DNA of 64,000 bases from Pilasporangium apinafurcum (lineage: Eukaryota; Oomycota; Peronosporomycetes; Pythiales; Pythiaceae). This document shows positions 33,514-44,217 of the stretch, piece by piece (the stretch's first letter is position 1; the number at the start of each line of letters is the position of its first letter). Under the pieces are notes generated by a model. It saw nothing but the letters and a program-made list of their open reading frames with translations. It was not told where the DNA came from and did not search any database. A program made the translations under genes and the position numbers. The DNA lies in assembly GCA_001600495.1 (NCBI GenBank), contig BCKE01000064.1, positions 168,607-232,606 on the forward strand. Direction: 5' to 3'.

Positions 33514-33798
33514 AGTGGAACGATCAAGATGAACGCATATGATTCACATACTCTCACTACAGGTAACTTTATGCGTATTTGTACACTAAACAAAAGAACT
33601 TCATCAAAATCAGACACTTCGTTCTGTTCACTATTATGCTTTATTAGTATTCAACAAAACTCACATATATCCGTTCAAAGTCCAGTCCCGATACACTCCA
33701 TATTGGCAATTGCTCAAGGATACACACACAAGAATATCAATACCAGAAAAATAGCAACAGAATGGTCATTTCACATCTTCAAAGCGTCGGCTATCATC

Positions 33799-35485
33799 TC
33801 AGATATTGATCTCATCTCCATACACGTTGAGCACTTCAATGATCTCCTCCAGTTCAGCGCATCGTTCAGATGTGCTAGTCGACGGAGTGTCCACTGCTGG
33901 GAAGGAATGTTCCCATGAGATCGAAGGCAATCCATCAGGGCTACTCGTGTAAGCTCTACCATTGGTTAGCACAGCGGCTTCCCTCTCCAAAGAATCGATG
34001 ACATCCAGCGAATCGATTGGCCAAGTTTGAGGGTGAAAATCATCCGGTAACATCACTTGACCATCGAGTCCAAAACCATGGCAAGATGGTGCACACATAT
34101 CTGCCATTTTGATGATTACACTGCCATCATCCGGCATTGTGGTGGGAACTATCACTGACGAAATCGCATCGACTGCCCATGATTGGGTTATGAGGGGGAA
34201 CTCGAGGAAATCATCTGGATTGGGAATTAGCACCATGCGCTCATTGGACACAATTTGGTTATCTTCTTGGTTGATTTGTACAGTGTTGCTGCCATAATCG
34301 CCGATAGCCTTAGAGTTTGTCACATCAGACAGATACTCGCCATTTCTGTTTGCTTCTTCATGTTTCTCCACGTCAACAAGGCTAATCAGGTCAACATCTG
34401 GTGTATTGTCGATGACAATTTGCACCTCATCCATGGCTTTGGGTGAAATACCTGGGTTTTGTGGCTCGGCCATACTAGCATAGGAACTCATCAACGTCCG
34501 GTACTGCTCTGACCAAGACTCTGAATTCAAACTACTATAGTCAAGATATGTCCACTCGACTTGATCGATAAAGTCTGGACACAGCTGGCTGGGTCTCTCG
34601 ATTTGAACTGCCACGCCTTCGATGAGGTTGTCTTGCTTTTTTGCTTGTACATCTTTGGTTTTGGATCGACCAACCGTGGTGCTGACGCATCGTTTAGTAG
34701 TGGCTCTCAGGATAGTTGAATGCCAGCGATTTTTCACACTGTTATCGGTGCGCCCAGGAAGGCATTCGGCGATCTTTGCCCAGCTGTTGCCATGCTCGAT
34801 CTGAAGCTTGATGATAAGTTTGTCTTCCTCCGGTGTCCACGCGTCTTTCCGAATGGATGGGTTGAGCTGGTTGTGCCACCTTATTAATCAAGAAATTAAA
34901 TGTTCAGTTCAAGCTGAATGCAACCACTTGTAGTTGTATCAGTTCACAGGTTACGAACCTCTCGCGACATTGCTTCCCATTTCGACCAGGTAAGTACGAC
35001 GCAATCACCGCCCACTTTGATGGACCAAAGCGATCGACAAGATCGCGCATCAGGTTGTCCTCCTCGTCAGACCACTGCCGCTTGATCGTGATTCCAGTAT
35101 TTTGGAGTTCATTCCACCGATTTGCGCACACTTTCGGAGTCCGCCCATCGAACCACGTCGCTATCGACGACCACTTCTTCCCGCCGAGCTGGTACACGGC
35201 TTGGCGGAGCGTCTCATCCTGATTAAAACGCACGTCATGGCAAAGGATATGACCTCGCTGCAAATCGAAAAATTCATCGCAGGACACATCTGTGAGCAAC
35301 TCTACCTCTTCCGCTGACCACCCATGTATTGTTGGTTTTACGGAGCTGACCCTTACGGATTTCGTACGGCTACTGAAGTCAATCGATCCATTAGTCAATC
35401 AACATTCCATCGAGCCATTAATCAATAGCGGTATCTTAAGGTGATCACCTTACCTTTTCCGCGAACGGTTGCTGAGTTTTCTCAT
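33799..35485 (-). CDS. R1R2R3 Myb transcription factor, 3 exons
   Basis: Nuclear DNA-binding regulator, 508 aa. Exons 35485-35454 (a 32-nt first exon), 35372-34959 and 34879-33799, with donors GTAAGG and GTTCGT. The model needs the tiny first exon because the second exon frame has no in-frame ATG and an in-frame TGA just upstream. It yields the basic start MRKLSNRSRKSSRTKSVR. Three Myb repeats sit at about residues 59-100 (divergent), 107-153 (WSDEEDNLMRDLVDRFGPSKW) and 158-205 (AWTPEEDKLIIKLQIEHGNSW). The second splice restores the conserved RERWHNQLNP. The remaining 300 residues are acidic, as in an activation region. The three-repeat arrangement resembles animal c-Myb and plant 3R-Myb cell-cycle factors (inference). 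Confidence 0.9.
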
Positions 35486-35986
35486 GAAAAACGGTCACGA
35501 AGTTGCGGTGGGAAAGCTAGACAGCAGATGACACAATGAGAGATCAACGGCTTCGTTGTCGTGAGTATTTTTTTTATCTCAGTTGATTTTGGTAAAGTAA
35601 AAAGCGCATGCGATGCATGAAGAGACCATTGGAAACGATATCATGTTCCTTTCGCAGACACTGCAAACGAAATTGCAACTGTGCGAGTGTGCACTAACAC
35701 GACTGGTATTTTTTATCAAGTTTAGTGCAGTGAAGATGACGAGAAGACTGCGAAACGAGATGGCAGAATACATGACGCAATCATTGTCGATTGGGTGATC
35801 CAGGACAAGGATTGATGATCAACGTTGGCCGCGAAGGGGCAATATACTCAAAGAATACATGACCAACAAAATTCTTTACTCTGTGCTGTGTATTTTCGAG
35901 TGCAATGTTGTAGTCCTGTAACTGTGTGATAAATAAGGTAATAGAAATCACTTCCTCCCTCGTCTCTTTTTCTTCACTCTTTTTCT
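35486..35986. other. Spacer between Myb and PX-domain genes
   Basis: About 500 bp upstream of the Myb gene. Short frames on both strands are not convincing; nothing else seen. Confidence 0.5.
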
Positions 35987-37513
35987 TCAACTCCGCTTAA
36001 GTTTGCAACTGATTGTCTGTGTGACCGACTGAAACGCATCGGCCGAACGCTGACGAAGCAAGCGTAGTTTCTTGTGTGGAACTGATGAGCGACTGCTCCA
36101 CCGTGCACCTGTGCTGTGTGGTCGTTTATCGGCTTGCTGTTGAGATGACCATCGGTATGTGAGGTTGCTTGGTGGACGGGCAGTGAGACTTGTAGGAGTG
36201 CCTGGATATGCTTCTTTTGGCGTGCCATCGTGACCCAGCACCATAAACACCTCATCACTGTCCAAGCCTTTAATGAGTTGGTCATCCATCTCGCCAGCCT
36301 GTTTTGTCGCTAAAACTGCAACCGGTTCGCCCAAGACCGCGACACTCTCTTTTGAGGAAAGGGGTAGTGGGGAGGACAACGGAGTACCTGGAGTCTTTGG
36401 AGTTCCTGGACTGAGAGAATACAATGGATCGAGACTGACCGACGGACTGAGCAGTACACTGATTGGTCGAGCCACTGCTACTAATTCCTCTTCATCCTCT
36501 TCTTCATCATCCTCTATCGATTTTTTTTTTTTCTTAATAGATTCATTAAATGATAATTGATCGGTAGAAGTGGTGGCGAATCGTTCAGGGACGCTTTGCA
36601 ACATCTGCTTGGCCAACCGCAATTTTGATGGCGGTGCTTTCCAGCTAGAGAAAATCTGTTCGTCCGAGTGTGAGGCTGCATGAAGCGCACACATCGCACA
36701 GCAAAATCGCTCGCCACTCAGCAAATCTGCGACAGGAAGCATCAATAAATCGCGCGACATCTCTGAAGCTTCGTTACTGTCAACATCCGTTTCTTCTTCC
36801 TCCTGCTCTATATCCGCTAGTGCGTCAAGATCGTCATCATCATTGACTGTACATACTGAGACTGACATGAACGCTTCCGAAAATGTTCGACCCATAGGAC
36901 GACTAGCATGTGCGAGCGGCGACAGGTCTCGGCCCCAGGCCGACGCAGAGCCTCTGCCACTCCCTCGACTACCGCCTCCACCCGTTTCACCGCCACTGAT
37001 AAATTCAAGCAATGCACTTGCTGTCGATTCAGTCAACACCTCACAGTTGCGATTCATTGGGTGCAACAACACAGCCTGCAGTGTATTAAAGAACCGTGCA
37101 AGCGCACTACGACGCTCTTCAATCATGCGCGGACCCCCTGTGAGCTGAAAAAATACTTTGGTCTTCGGAAACGCACGTTTCGTGAATGCAAATAACCACG
37201 GACATTCAGCAAAACAGAAGTGTCCCTGCTCCATTGCTAACAGTAAATTGTGTTGGAACCCGCGGTACTGCGCAAATGTGCGACAATGGCGCCACGTTGC
37301 CTTGGCTTTCTTGTCGTATACCGTCATAGCGTATTTTGTATGGGTGCTGCTACTGCTGCTCCCGTCAACAGCGACGACAGAGATTTCAATGGTTAAATGC
37401 TCTAAGTATGCAAGGCTGATAGGGGTTTGCGATGGCTGTTTATGGTGGTGTTTGTTGCCGTGCTGAAGCGCAAAGAGCGATGCACACTTGGGGTGTCTCG
37501 TTAGCGTCGCCAT
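35987..37513 (-). CDS. PX-domain protein with acidic, Pro-directed phosphosite-rich tail
   Basis: Single exon, 508 aa, ATG at 37513. Residues about 35-165 resemble a PX phosphoinositide-binding domain. A beta-strand start (YLEHLTIEISVVAVDG) leads to KYAMTVYDKK, a long middle segment, and the helix EERRSALARFFNTLQAVLLH. The canonical R-R-Y/F lipid site is only partly preserved. The rest is low-complexity: a Gly/Ser stretch, two Glu/Asp runs and an SPGTPKTPGTPLSSPLPLS block of proline-directed phosphorylation sites. A CAMCALHAAS cysteine/histidine cluster lies in the middle. Probable endomembrane sorting or signalling adaptor; function not established. Confidence 0.72.
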   Translation of the reverse strand: MATLTRHPKCASLFALQHGNKHHHKQPSQTPISLAYLEHLTIEISVVAVDGSSSSSTHTKYAMTVYDKKAKATWRHCRTFAQYRGFQHNLLLAMEQGHFCFAECPWLFAFTKRAFPKTKVFFQLTGGPRMIEERRSALARFFNTLQAVLLHPMNRNCEVLTESTASALLEFISGGETGGGGSRGSGRGSASAWGRDLSPLAHASRPMGRTFSEAFMSVSVCTVNDDDDLDALADIEQEEEETDVDSNEASEMSRDLLMLPVADLLSGERFCCAMCALHAASHSDEQIFSSWKAPPSKLRLAKQMLQSVPERFATTSTDQLSFNESIKKKKKSIEDDEEEDEEELVAVARPISVLLSPSVSLDPLYSLSPGTPKTPGTPLSSPLPLSSKESVAVLGEPVAVLATKQAGEMDDQLIKGLDSDEVFMVLGHDGTPKEAYPGTPTSLTARPPSNLTYRWSSQQQADKRPHSTGARWSSRSSVPHKKLRLLRQRSADAFQSVTQTISCKLKRS

Positions 37514-38980
37514 GACCTCGAGTGTTTATATATAAAGACAACTCTTCTTCTGGAAGAAAAACGAGACTGCACGGCCAGTCCGACGTGATCGTTTGCGCTT
37601 CGCTTGCTGTTGTTGTTGTTGTCGATGCGACACGACTCAAAGAGACCAAACAGGTGGTTTAGAAGTGGTCATCAACTATCCTACTCAGCAGCCACCAACC
37701 TGCAAAATAAAGAACGAAAGTGGTCTTTAAACGTAGCTCTTCAGTTCAATAGATGCTCCGGTTTTGTACCTTATGCGCGTGTAATGGTCAGGGGGGACCG
37801 GGCTTTTCTTTCGCAATCGGCGTTTTTGTTTGTCGTATTGCGACAATTGACAATACTTTCCAATACAATGGAGATCACGAAAGAATGCCGGGCAGTCGAA
37901 AGCTGTCATCGACGACTACAGCAGGAGCTAAGAATACACTAGTGCCGTGATCAACAACAAACTGGTTAGTGCAAGAATAGCGAGAATATCCAGTGACATA
38001 TTCTGCGTGTGATTGTTCCAAGCAGCTGGTTGAAAGGAAACGATCAGGATTTTCTCACTCACATACGTAGGAATACAAGCATACCGAACATATCTGTCAT
38101 AAGAAAGAATCTACGATAGCAGCCGACATAGATATTCACGAAGCGATGCAAGAAACGAATTGTGCTTTGGAATAAGCGAGATTATAGCCACCTAATGAAT
38201 GTGTCAATTACGTCGTGATAGTTGATATTTTAACAAGCAATCCGCGAGCCAACGGTGCCAGTTTTCAGTTGTTTTCCTAAACTCAAAAAATCCGCAACTG
38301 CCTTTTAGCACATAATATTTTGGCATAGGATAGTTTTTTATTTGTAATGATGAACAAAGCAAACAGCGTTCAAATCGAACTAGTGGTTGTCGAGTAATTA
38401 GCAGTCAAAGATGAGTATTCGCTTCCATTTTGGCATTGTTTTAGCTTGATGGTCATCATTTTTATTTCTTTTGATTCATAATTCGTTTCATATATGTCAT
38501 TTACCCTAACCATATTGAATAAAATGAGTTCTAATATTGTCAAGAGTGTTTGTCGTCCAAGTAATTTGGCGGCAATCTTCGAGTTATTGGTGCAATACTG
38601 TTGGTGTCTTAAGCCACTCTTCAGCACTTGAGTTCCATACTATGTGCTACAGAGTATATCATTGGACAAAAATGGTATTGTGGTATTTTTTATGTTCTGA
38701 ACGACCTTGAGAATCGCAAAATCGATGACCATCTGACAGAAAATGCAAATTTTGTCGTACCAGTTCTCCTCTCTGGATGCTACGACTTGGATAATAATCA
38801 CGGGAAACAAGTTTTCTTGGACGGATCTGTTTCGAACTGCCACACATTTTCGTAGAGCACGAATAGCGGATTTTTTGGATTTTGGCCAACCTAAGAATTA
38901 GGCTGTTTTTGGCTCCCTTGACTTGCGGATTGCTTGTTAATAAATGGTTTTGATTCTGATACGATTCCACAGTTTTGACA
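37514..38980. other. Intergenic region left of the transposon
   Basis: About 1.5 kb upstream of the PX gene, ending at the transposon target duplication. Frames on both strands around 38370-38970 are short and not domain-like. No gene is supported. Confidence 0.5.
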
Positions 38981-38990
38981 TATTTTCAAG
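38981..38990. repeat. Target-site duplication, left copy
   Basis: The sequence tattttcaag directly abuts the left inverted repeat and recurs exactly at 41578-41587 after the right one. Ten base pairs fits the 8-11 bp range of Mutator-like elements. Confidence 0.95.
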
Positions 38991-39040
38991 GGGAGAATGG
39001 AAAAAATATACCTTTTTTAAAATAAAATGAAAAAAATATA
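38991..39040 (+). repeat. MULE left terminal inverted repeat
   Basis: Matches the complement of about 41530-41577, differing at a base or two near the inner edge. Further subterminal copies of the atatacc/atctacc motif follow at about 39049, 39089, 39139 and 39166. Confidence 0.92.
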
Positions 39041-39181
39041 TTCAAATAGAAAAAATCTACCTTGGATCACAACTTTTTCACAAAAATGAAAAAAATCTAC
39101 CTAAGAAGTAAAAAATAGCTATTGAAAAGTAAAAAACGAAAAAATATACCCAACTCACTAAAGAAAGTATACCTTTTAATG

Positions 39182-40963
39182 CTACGCATTACTGGTGCAT
39201 CGACGCTTGTTATGTCCCATTTGGCCACAGCTGCTGCACCGGTAAACACTCTTTGGCGCGTCAACTTCTAATGTAGCAGACTGTGATTCGATTCGCTTCT
39301 TTTTTGGTCNACCTTTTCTTTTGAACGGATTTGGCGGAAGATGATCGCTCTTTACCAGTTCGCTTTTCGTCACGAATGGCTTCACTTCAAGTGCTTCATT
39401 GTAGGCAAGTAGATACGTTTTGGTTGACCACATATCCCCNAAAAATAATTCTGCACGTGATAGTTGATTCGAAAATTTGAGTGCTGCTATGAGGTGTCGG
39501 CACGGAGCATTCATATCCTTCACATAACCGCACGTACAGGTACCGCTGGTACTGTTTACTTGGACAGCGTACTCCATTGGCTTGTTTGTCCCAATGCGAA
39601 CCGACACGACGAACGATGTAGTTGAACTTGGGCACACTTGAATTGTCCCCTCGTACGTTTTTAACATTGAAGTGATGCAACTGGCAGCGTAGGACGAAAG
39701 CAAACCCCATTGTTTGGTCTGTCCAGCAAATTCGATCCACTTCGTACCGACATAGCGTTCAATTTCCATCATACAGTCCAAGATCGGCATTTCACGGATG
39801 TTTTTCAGCGCGTTATTCATGGATTCGACGTTATTGGAAGTAAGCATTCCATATCGCGAGCATGGACTATAGGCAATAGACCACTTCNCATTACCAATAT
39901 CAGTTAGCCATTTAACTGCTTCGCGATTTAGCTTCATGAGGTCTTCTTCTTTGGCTTCGTATGATTGCCTGGTCAGTGCGCGTGCTAAACCCCATGCATG
40001 TTGCTTCAAAGTCTTGTTCTTAAACTTCAAATTAAAATTCTCCATAAGATGACGAAAGCAAAAGAAATGTGGTATCGCTTTGCCATTTTCTTCCATTGCT
40101 GGCACTAGCCCCTTGTCACGATCGGATATTACAAAGGCTGGAAGCACAGGCAAATGCTGAAACAGGAACTTGATGAACCACGCCCAATTTGCNTTGGTCT
40201 CACTGCTGACGAACCCGACTGCAACAATCTGAATCTCATTATTCCCATTTTTGAAACACGCCACCAATAGCACACCTCCAANTTTATTCTTGAGAAAAGT
40301 GCCGTCCAGTGCCATGCCGCGTAATGCATATGGAGCAAACGCATGAAGCCCTTGCATATAACCAATTGCCGCCCGAAGAAAGACTTTTTCTTCAAACTCA
40401 ATAGACACTGCATGNCCACGCTTCTCAAGTGCTTCGCAGTATGATGAGANTAACTGGAATTGATTCGAGTCGTCACCGTAAAACTCTTCCATGAGCCTTT
40501 TGCAGGCGTTCACACAGTTGTCGTACGTTACGACGATTCCCATGCCTTCTAAGNGATCACGAATGATTACCGGTGATAGGTTTCGGCGATGTGTATGCAC
40601 CAATTCACGCACTACATCACTTTGTGCTAACTGCTTTGCCGTAAACGCACGTCGAGCATGTCGCGAGTGAAGATCAACTGATGCAACATCACATGTGTGC
40701 GCGACAAATCGTGTCGGGGGTCCAAAGTTCTTCTCATACGCAAATCGAACCACAAATGAACACGATACATCCGAACATACGGCTTTGTATCGNCGGAAAT
40801 CGCTTTGAGTAACCACGTATCCACGACAAACACGGTGGTTATACTCAATGACCGCACGCTTCACATCTTCCCTACTTTCGTAGGTCTGGGTGAAGAAAAA
40901 ATCGTCGCCATTTGATGAACTTGCGTCGGAGTCTTCGCTTCCCACTCGCGTTTCTCTCACCAT
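39182..40963 (-). CDS. MULE transposase (DDE, SWIM zinc finger)
   Basis: Transposase of the surrounding element, 593 aa from the ATG at 40963; the frame upstream begins only at a GTG. An N-terminal FAR1/WRKY-GCM1-like zinc region contains paired Cys/His residues and ends in a FVAHTCD-type motif. The RNase H-like core shows the catalytic aspartates in MALDGTFLKN (about residue 220) and VISDRDKG (about 281), a CFRH motif, and the glutamate in NVESMNNALKNI (about 379). A SWIM finger follows (CTCGYVKDMNAPCRHLIAAL), then a C-terminal zinc knuckle, CSSCGQMGHNKRRC. Eight codons contain N and are read as X. No stops interrupt it. Confidence 0.94.
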   Translation of the reverse strand: MVRETRVGSEDSDASSSNGDDFFFTQTYESREDVKRAVIEYNHRVCRGYVVTQSDFXRYKAVCSDVSCSFVVRFAYEKNFGPPTRFVAHTCDVASVDLHSRHARRAFTAKQLAQSDVVRELVHTHRRNLSPVIIRDXLEGMGIVVTYDNCVNACKRLMEEFYGDDSNQFQLXSSYCEALEKRXHAVSIEFEEKVFLRAAIGYMQGLHAFAPYALRGMALDGTFLKNKXGGVLLVACFKNGNNEIQIVAVGFVSSETXANWAWFIKFLFQHLPVLPAFVISDRDKGLVPAMEENGKAIPHFFCFRHLMENFNLKFKNKTLKQHAWGLARALTRQSYEAKEEDLMKLNREAVKWLTDIGNXKWSIAYSPCSRYGMLTSNNVESMNNALKNIREMPILDCMMEIERYVGTKWIEFAGQTKQWGLLSSYAASCITSMLKTYEGTIQVCPSSTTSFVVSVRIGTNKPMEYAVQVNSTSGTCTCGYVKDMNAPCRHLIAALKFSNQLSRAELFXGDMWSTKTYLLAYNEALEVKPFVTKSELVKSDHLPPNPFKRKGXPKKKRIESQSATLEVDAPKSVYRCSSCGQMGHNKRRCTSNA

Positions 40964-41299
40964 GTCTTCTTCCGTCTTCGTTGTAGCAAATATTGCAGTA
41001 ATGAAAATGTTTAAGTGGCAACCACAAAAAGTTTTTTTGCCACGTGTTCTTTCCTCCACGCTACAGCATCGTACCTACTTCGGTGATAACACCGTTGGCT
41101 CAACCCCATTTTGCCCTATTCGCCGAACTGCCACAATCTTTCACCCCTACCATCCGAAGACGGGGGTACCATGAGATTCTCATACGAGCTGTGTTAAGGT
41201 GGACTTACTGGCTTTATTGTGGGTTAGAGCGCACTTAGTAGTACCGACTTACGCCAAGACCTTGAACAGTATACACACAATCTGTCCAGTCTATGTAGT

Positions 41300-41393
41300 G
41301 ACTCCCATATTTGCAACAAGTGGATTTGAACCCGCGCCACTTCTCTGTTTGCATTGTATCTTAACCATCTCTCCAAGACTNCCCAAAGACTGT
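41300..41393 (-). ncRNA. tRNA-like relic with Pol III box B-like motif
   Basis: Reading the minus strand, cttggagagatggttaag resembles a tRNA D-arm/box A. About 35 nt later gggttcaaatcc is a close match to box B (GGTTCRANNCC). The T-stem does not pair and no seven-base acceptor stem closes, so this is not an intact tRNA. It lies between the transposase start and the right inverted repeat, so it may be a tRNA-derived piece captured by the element, or chance. Confidence 0.3.
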
Positions 41394-41529
41394 ACGTGGT
41401 AAAATTACTATTTNAGGGTATAAATTCTCTATTTTTTATTTTTTACATGTACATTTTTGCCATTTTTGCAAAAACATTTATAGCTGGGTATATTTTTTCG
41501 CTTTTTGCTAATTTTTGTTTTTGAATGGG

Positions 41530-41577
41530 TATTTTTTCCATTTTATTTTAAAAAAGGTATATTTTTTCCATTCTCCC
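41530..41577 (-). repeat. MULE right terminal inverted repeat
   Basis: Complement of the left end, finishing in ttttttccattctccc. The 10-bp target duplication follows immediately. Confidence 0.92.
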
Positions 41578-41587
41578 TATTTTCAAG
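41578..41587. repeat. Target-site duplication, right copy
   Basis: Exact direct repeat (tattttcaag) of 38981-38990. Confidence 0.95.
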
Positions 41588-42938
41588 TGCTAAATGATAT
41601 TCAGTGGGGCAAAAATGATACTTGCGCGATTGAAGCCTTGGTCATTATTGCACACATCAAATGCAGCTCAAGTAGATTTGTTGGAGCTGAGACGTGCGTT
41701 AGAGAGAATATCTGGGTGTAATCTTTTCTACACTCCTGATTAGCATCTTCGAAGTTTGTTTTATTTTTTCCTGAAGGAATTGTACTAGATCCAGAGGTTA
41801 CGTCAATGCGTTCTTGTTTAATTTGGTTCACATTATGTACAGCTTCATGGAAAGACAGATCATTTAGTTGAATATCGAAGGGTTAGCCACCTTTTGTATG
41901 ATGAATCACGGGCCGTAAACTCAACGTCGAGCCGCCAAAATCCATTTTGCGCTTGTCGTGAGACACCACCGCATGGTACACTCTAAAAGCGTATTGCGCT
42001 TACTTCCAGCAATGATAGTTTACGCACAATGGGAGACGACACATAGCAACAACATCTCAACATAGCCGAGCGATTCAACGCATATGAGTCTGTCGTACTC
42101 GTCTAGATTAGTGGTAGTGTAACCAGTAGCAGAATAACACGAAGCGTAATTCATTCATTTATTCAAGCCTCTATGTGAAATGATGGGCTATATACAAAAT
42201 TTCCCTATGTTTATGTTATAGTGACAATATAAAGTGTGATCATTTTAGTCTTCCCTCCGTGATAGCACAGTTATGAATGGAGATCATTTGATTCTCCTTA
42301 TTTATTAAGAGCTGGTTGAGCGTGGTCCTTCTCGCACAGGATATCTATATTCGAGGTCCATGTTGTCCATCTCTAGCTCGACGGTTGATGTTTTTTTTCG
42401 ATCCCTGAAGAATGAGTTCAACTTTCATTATTAGAACACAGGCGTAAGGGTGGCGTATCCTTTTGGCAATTCTACGATCATGCGATGATATGTTGGTACC
42501 GATTTGACACTATTCCCAAGGATCCATTTCCTTCGACGGGTTCCACTGGCGCATGGAATTCATGTCTTCTTTTTTTTGTTTGTTTTGTCTATAATACTTT
42601 ATGATTCTTCTTCTAAATCAGACTTCCCTGCCATCTACTCAATTTTTCACTCCATCTAAAAATATTTTACTGGAACAATGACAAAGAGCGCTCAACGACA
42701 AATGGATCTTCCCTGTTGAAAGTTCACTCGAGATCCTCCATCATGAACAGCTTCGATCGCTACAGAAACCCCAACACACGTAATGATATTGGGTTGTGCT
42801 TCGGTGTTATGGAAACGTTGGTGTGAGTATTACATTTGTTGTGGGAACAGGCTTCATGGAGCAAATGAATTTCAATTCATATTATTTTGTTTTAATTTAA
42901 TTTCCAACATGCATAGTAAGTTAGATACATATTTTAAG
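41588..42938. other. Intergenic region right of the transposon
   Basis: About 1.35 kb with no convincing gene. Short frames at 41601-41831 are not conserved-looking. Poly-T stretches occur near 42390 and 42570. It ends in the 3' flank of kinase 1. Confidence 0.5.
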
Positions 42939-43808
42939 TTAAGGCCAGGAGATTCGTCTTGCCCCCGTCGGCACGGCCAGAAATGCTGGGTGGTTGAGAA
43001 TGTCACGCATACTCTGGAACCGCGCTGCTGGATTCACACGCAGCATATTCGCCAGTAAATCTTTACTCACTGTTGATAGAGGCAGTATCTCGGGGAGCTC
43101 GCCATTAACCAATGGGGCACCTGTGATCAGCATTAAAAAAACGATCCCCAGTGCCCAAATGTCGATCGCCACAGGCGAATACTGTTCCCCTTTCTCTACC
43201 TCTGGTGCGACATATTGTGGTGTGCCAACAAAGTGGTGCGCCTCTTCCTTGGCGGTCAATGTACTCGCTCCGAAATCGCAAATCTTAGCGACACCACTGT
43301 CCAGTAGAATGTTCTCGAGCGAGAGATCCTGATGCGCGATGTTGTGCTGGTGCAGGTAGTGCAGTCCACGTGCGATCTGCAGTACGAGTCGCAGTGCCTC
43401 TTCTTCGGGTAGTCTTCCTTTCGGATGACTCGCGAGGTAGCTGTAGAGATCACCTTCGTTGCAGTGCTGCATGACGAGATAAGGTGTCTGTTTGTAGATA
43501 AACGTGTCGTAGTATTTCACGATGTTGCGGTGGCCACCGAGTTCCTGGACGCGGCGCGCGACGTGCCATTCGTTCCATGGACGTGCTGCTTTCTCTGTCT
43601 TGTTAAAGAAGGATGATGATGATGTAGAAGAAGACGATGAGGAGGAGGAAGAAGAGAGCATACTTCCGGCTTTGACGACAACCTGAATGGATCTTTTGGT
43701 CGGCCCGTTGAGTACCTGACCCATATAGATCCGTGCGGTAAGCCGGTGGGTGCGTTTAATACGATGGTTCACATGCCCATTTTCCCGGTGCAGTGCCATA
43801 CAGCTCAT
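42939..43808 (-). CDS. Atypical protein kinase 1 (HQD instead of HRD)
   Basis: Ser/Thr-type kinase domain, 289 aa, ATG at 43808, single exon. The ATP-site lysine is in VVVK (Lys46), the helix-C glutamate is Glu80, the DFG motif is CDFG (178-180) and APE is at 201-203. The catalytic loop reads HQDLSLEN: arginine of HRD is replaced by Gln160 but Asp161 remains, making it a non-RD kinase not expected to need activation-loop phosphorylation. The glycine-rich loop is reduced to YMGQV. An 11-Ser run sits between the lysine strand and helix C. Its paralogue at 52391-53377 has normal HRD. The kinase fold fills nearly the whole protein, so any regulatory region must be elsewhere. Confidence 0.88.
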   Translation of the reverse strand: MSCMALHRENGHVNHRIKRTHRLTARIYMGQVLNGPTKRSIQVVVKAGSMLSSSSSSSSSSTSSSSFFNKTEKAARPWNEWHVARRVQELGGHRNIVKYYDTFIYKQTPYLVMQHCNEGDLYSYLASHPKGRLPEEEALRLVLQIARGLHYLHQHNIAHQDLSLENILLDSGVAKICDFGASTLTAKEEAHHFVGTPQYVAPEVEKGEQYSPVAIDIWALGIVFLMLITGAPLVNGELPEILPLSTVSKDLLANMLRVNPAARFQSMRDILNHPAFLAVPTGARRISWP

Positions 43809-44217
43809 AATTTGACGTGAACAAAAAAAACAAGATCAAGCGGGAGGACGGAGACGTGCTGGCCGCTCAGAGCTTGAGAATGACCGAATGAAGGGCAAAG
43901 GGAGGAAGGAGGGAGAACGGAGCGAGTGACGGCCATTGAAAGAAAAGAAGAACGTTAAGGGAAGAAGAGGAGCACCGTGAAGAAAGGCCAGGGGCGGTGT
44001 TGTTATTAATTTTGAGGAGAGATGGTTTGCACAACTACTATAGAATCCTTTAATACGGCAGCACAGCGTGCGAATTACGATGCTACTACACGCGCTCACT
44101 TCTGTAGTGTATTCAAGGTGTGGCATTTGGCTCGTCTTGTGAGGGAAGAACGTTCAGCGCATCTACATCATAAGCGGGACAGGATCGCGAAACCGTCACT
44201 GGGCGTATAAAGTTGGG

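Larger units (their letters stand above)
38991..41577 (-). mobile_element. Complete Mutator-like (MULE) DNA transposon
   Basis: A 2587-bp element bounded by inverted repeats of about 48 bp that begin gggagaatggaaaaaatata (left 38991 onward; right complement ending 41577) and flanked by a perfect 10-bp direct duplication. It encodes one transposase on the minus strand. The ends carry repeated subterminal motifs of the form gaaaaaatatacc / gaaaaaatctacc on the left and the complementary ggtatattttttc type on the right, candidate transposase-binding sites. The transposase frame has no stop codon, so the copy may be intact. Several N bases are present, almost certainly consensus ambiguity among copies. 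Confidence 0.95.

Noticed and set aside
38370-38970. Several 70-100 codon frames left of the transposon
   Set aside because: Overlapping frames on both strands, no domain-like composition and no splice logic.
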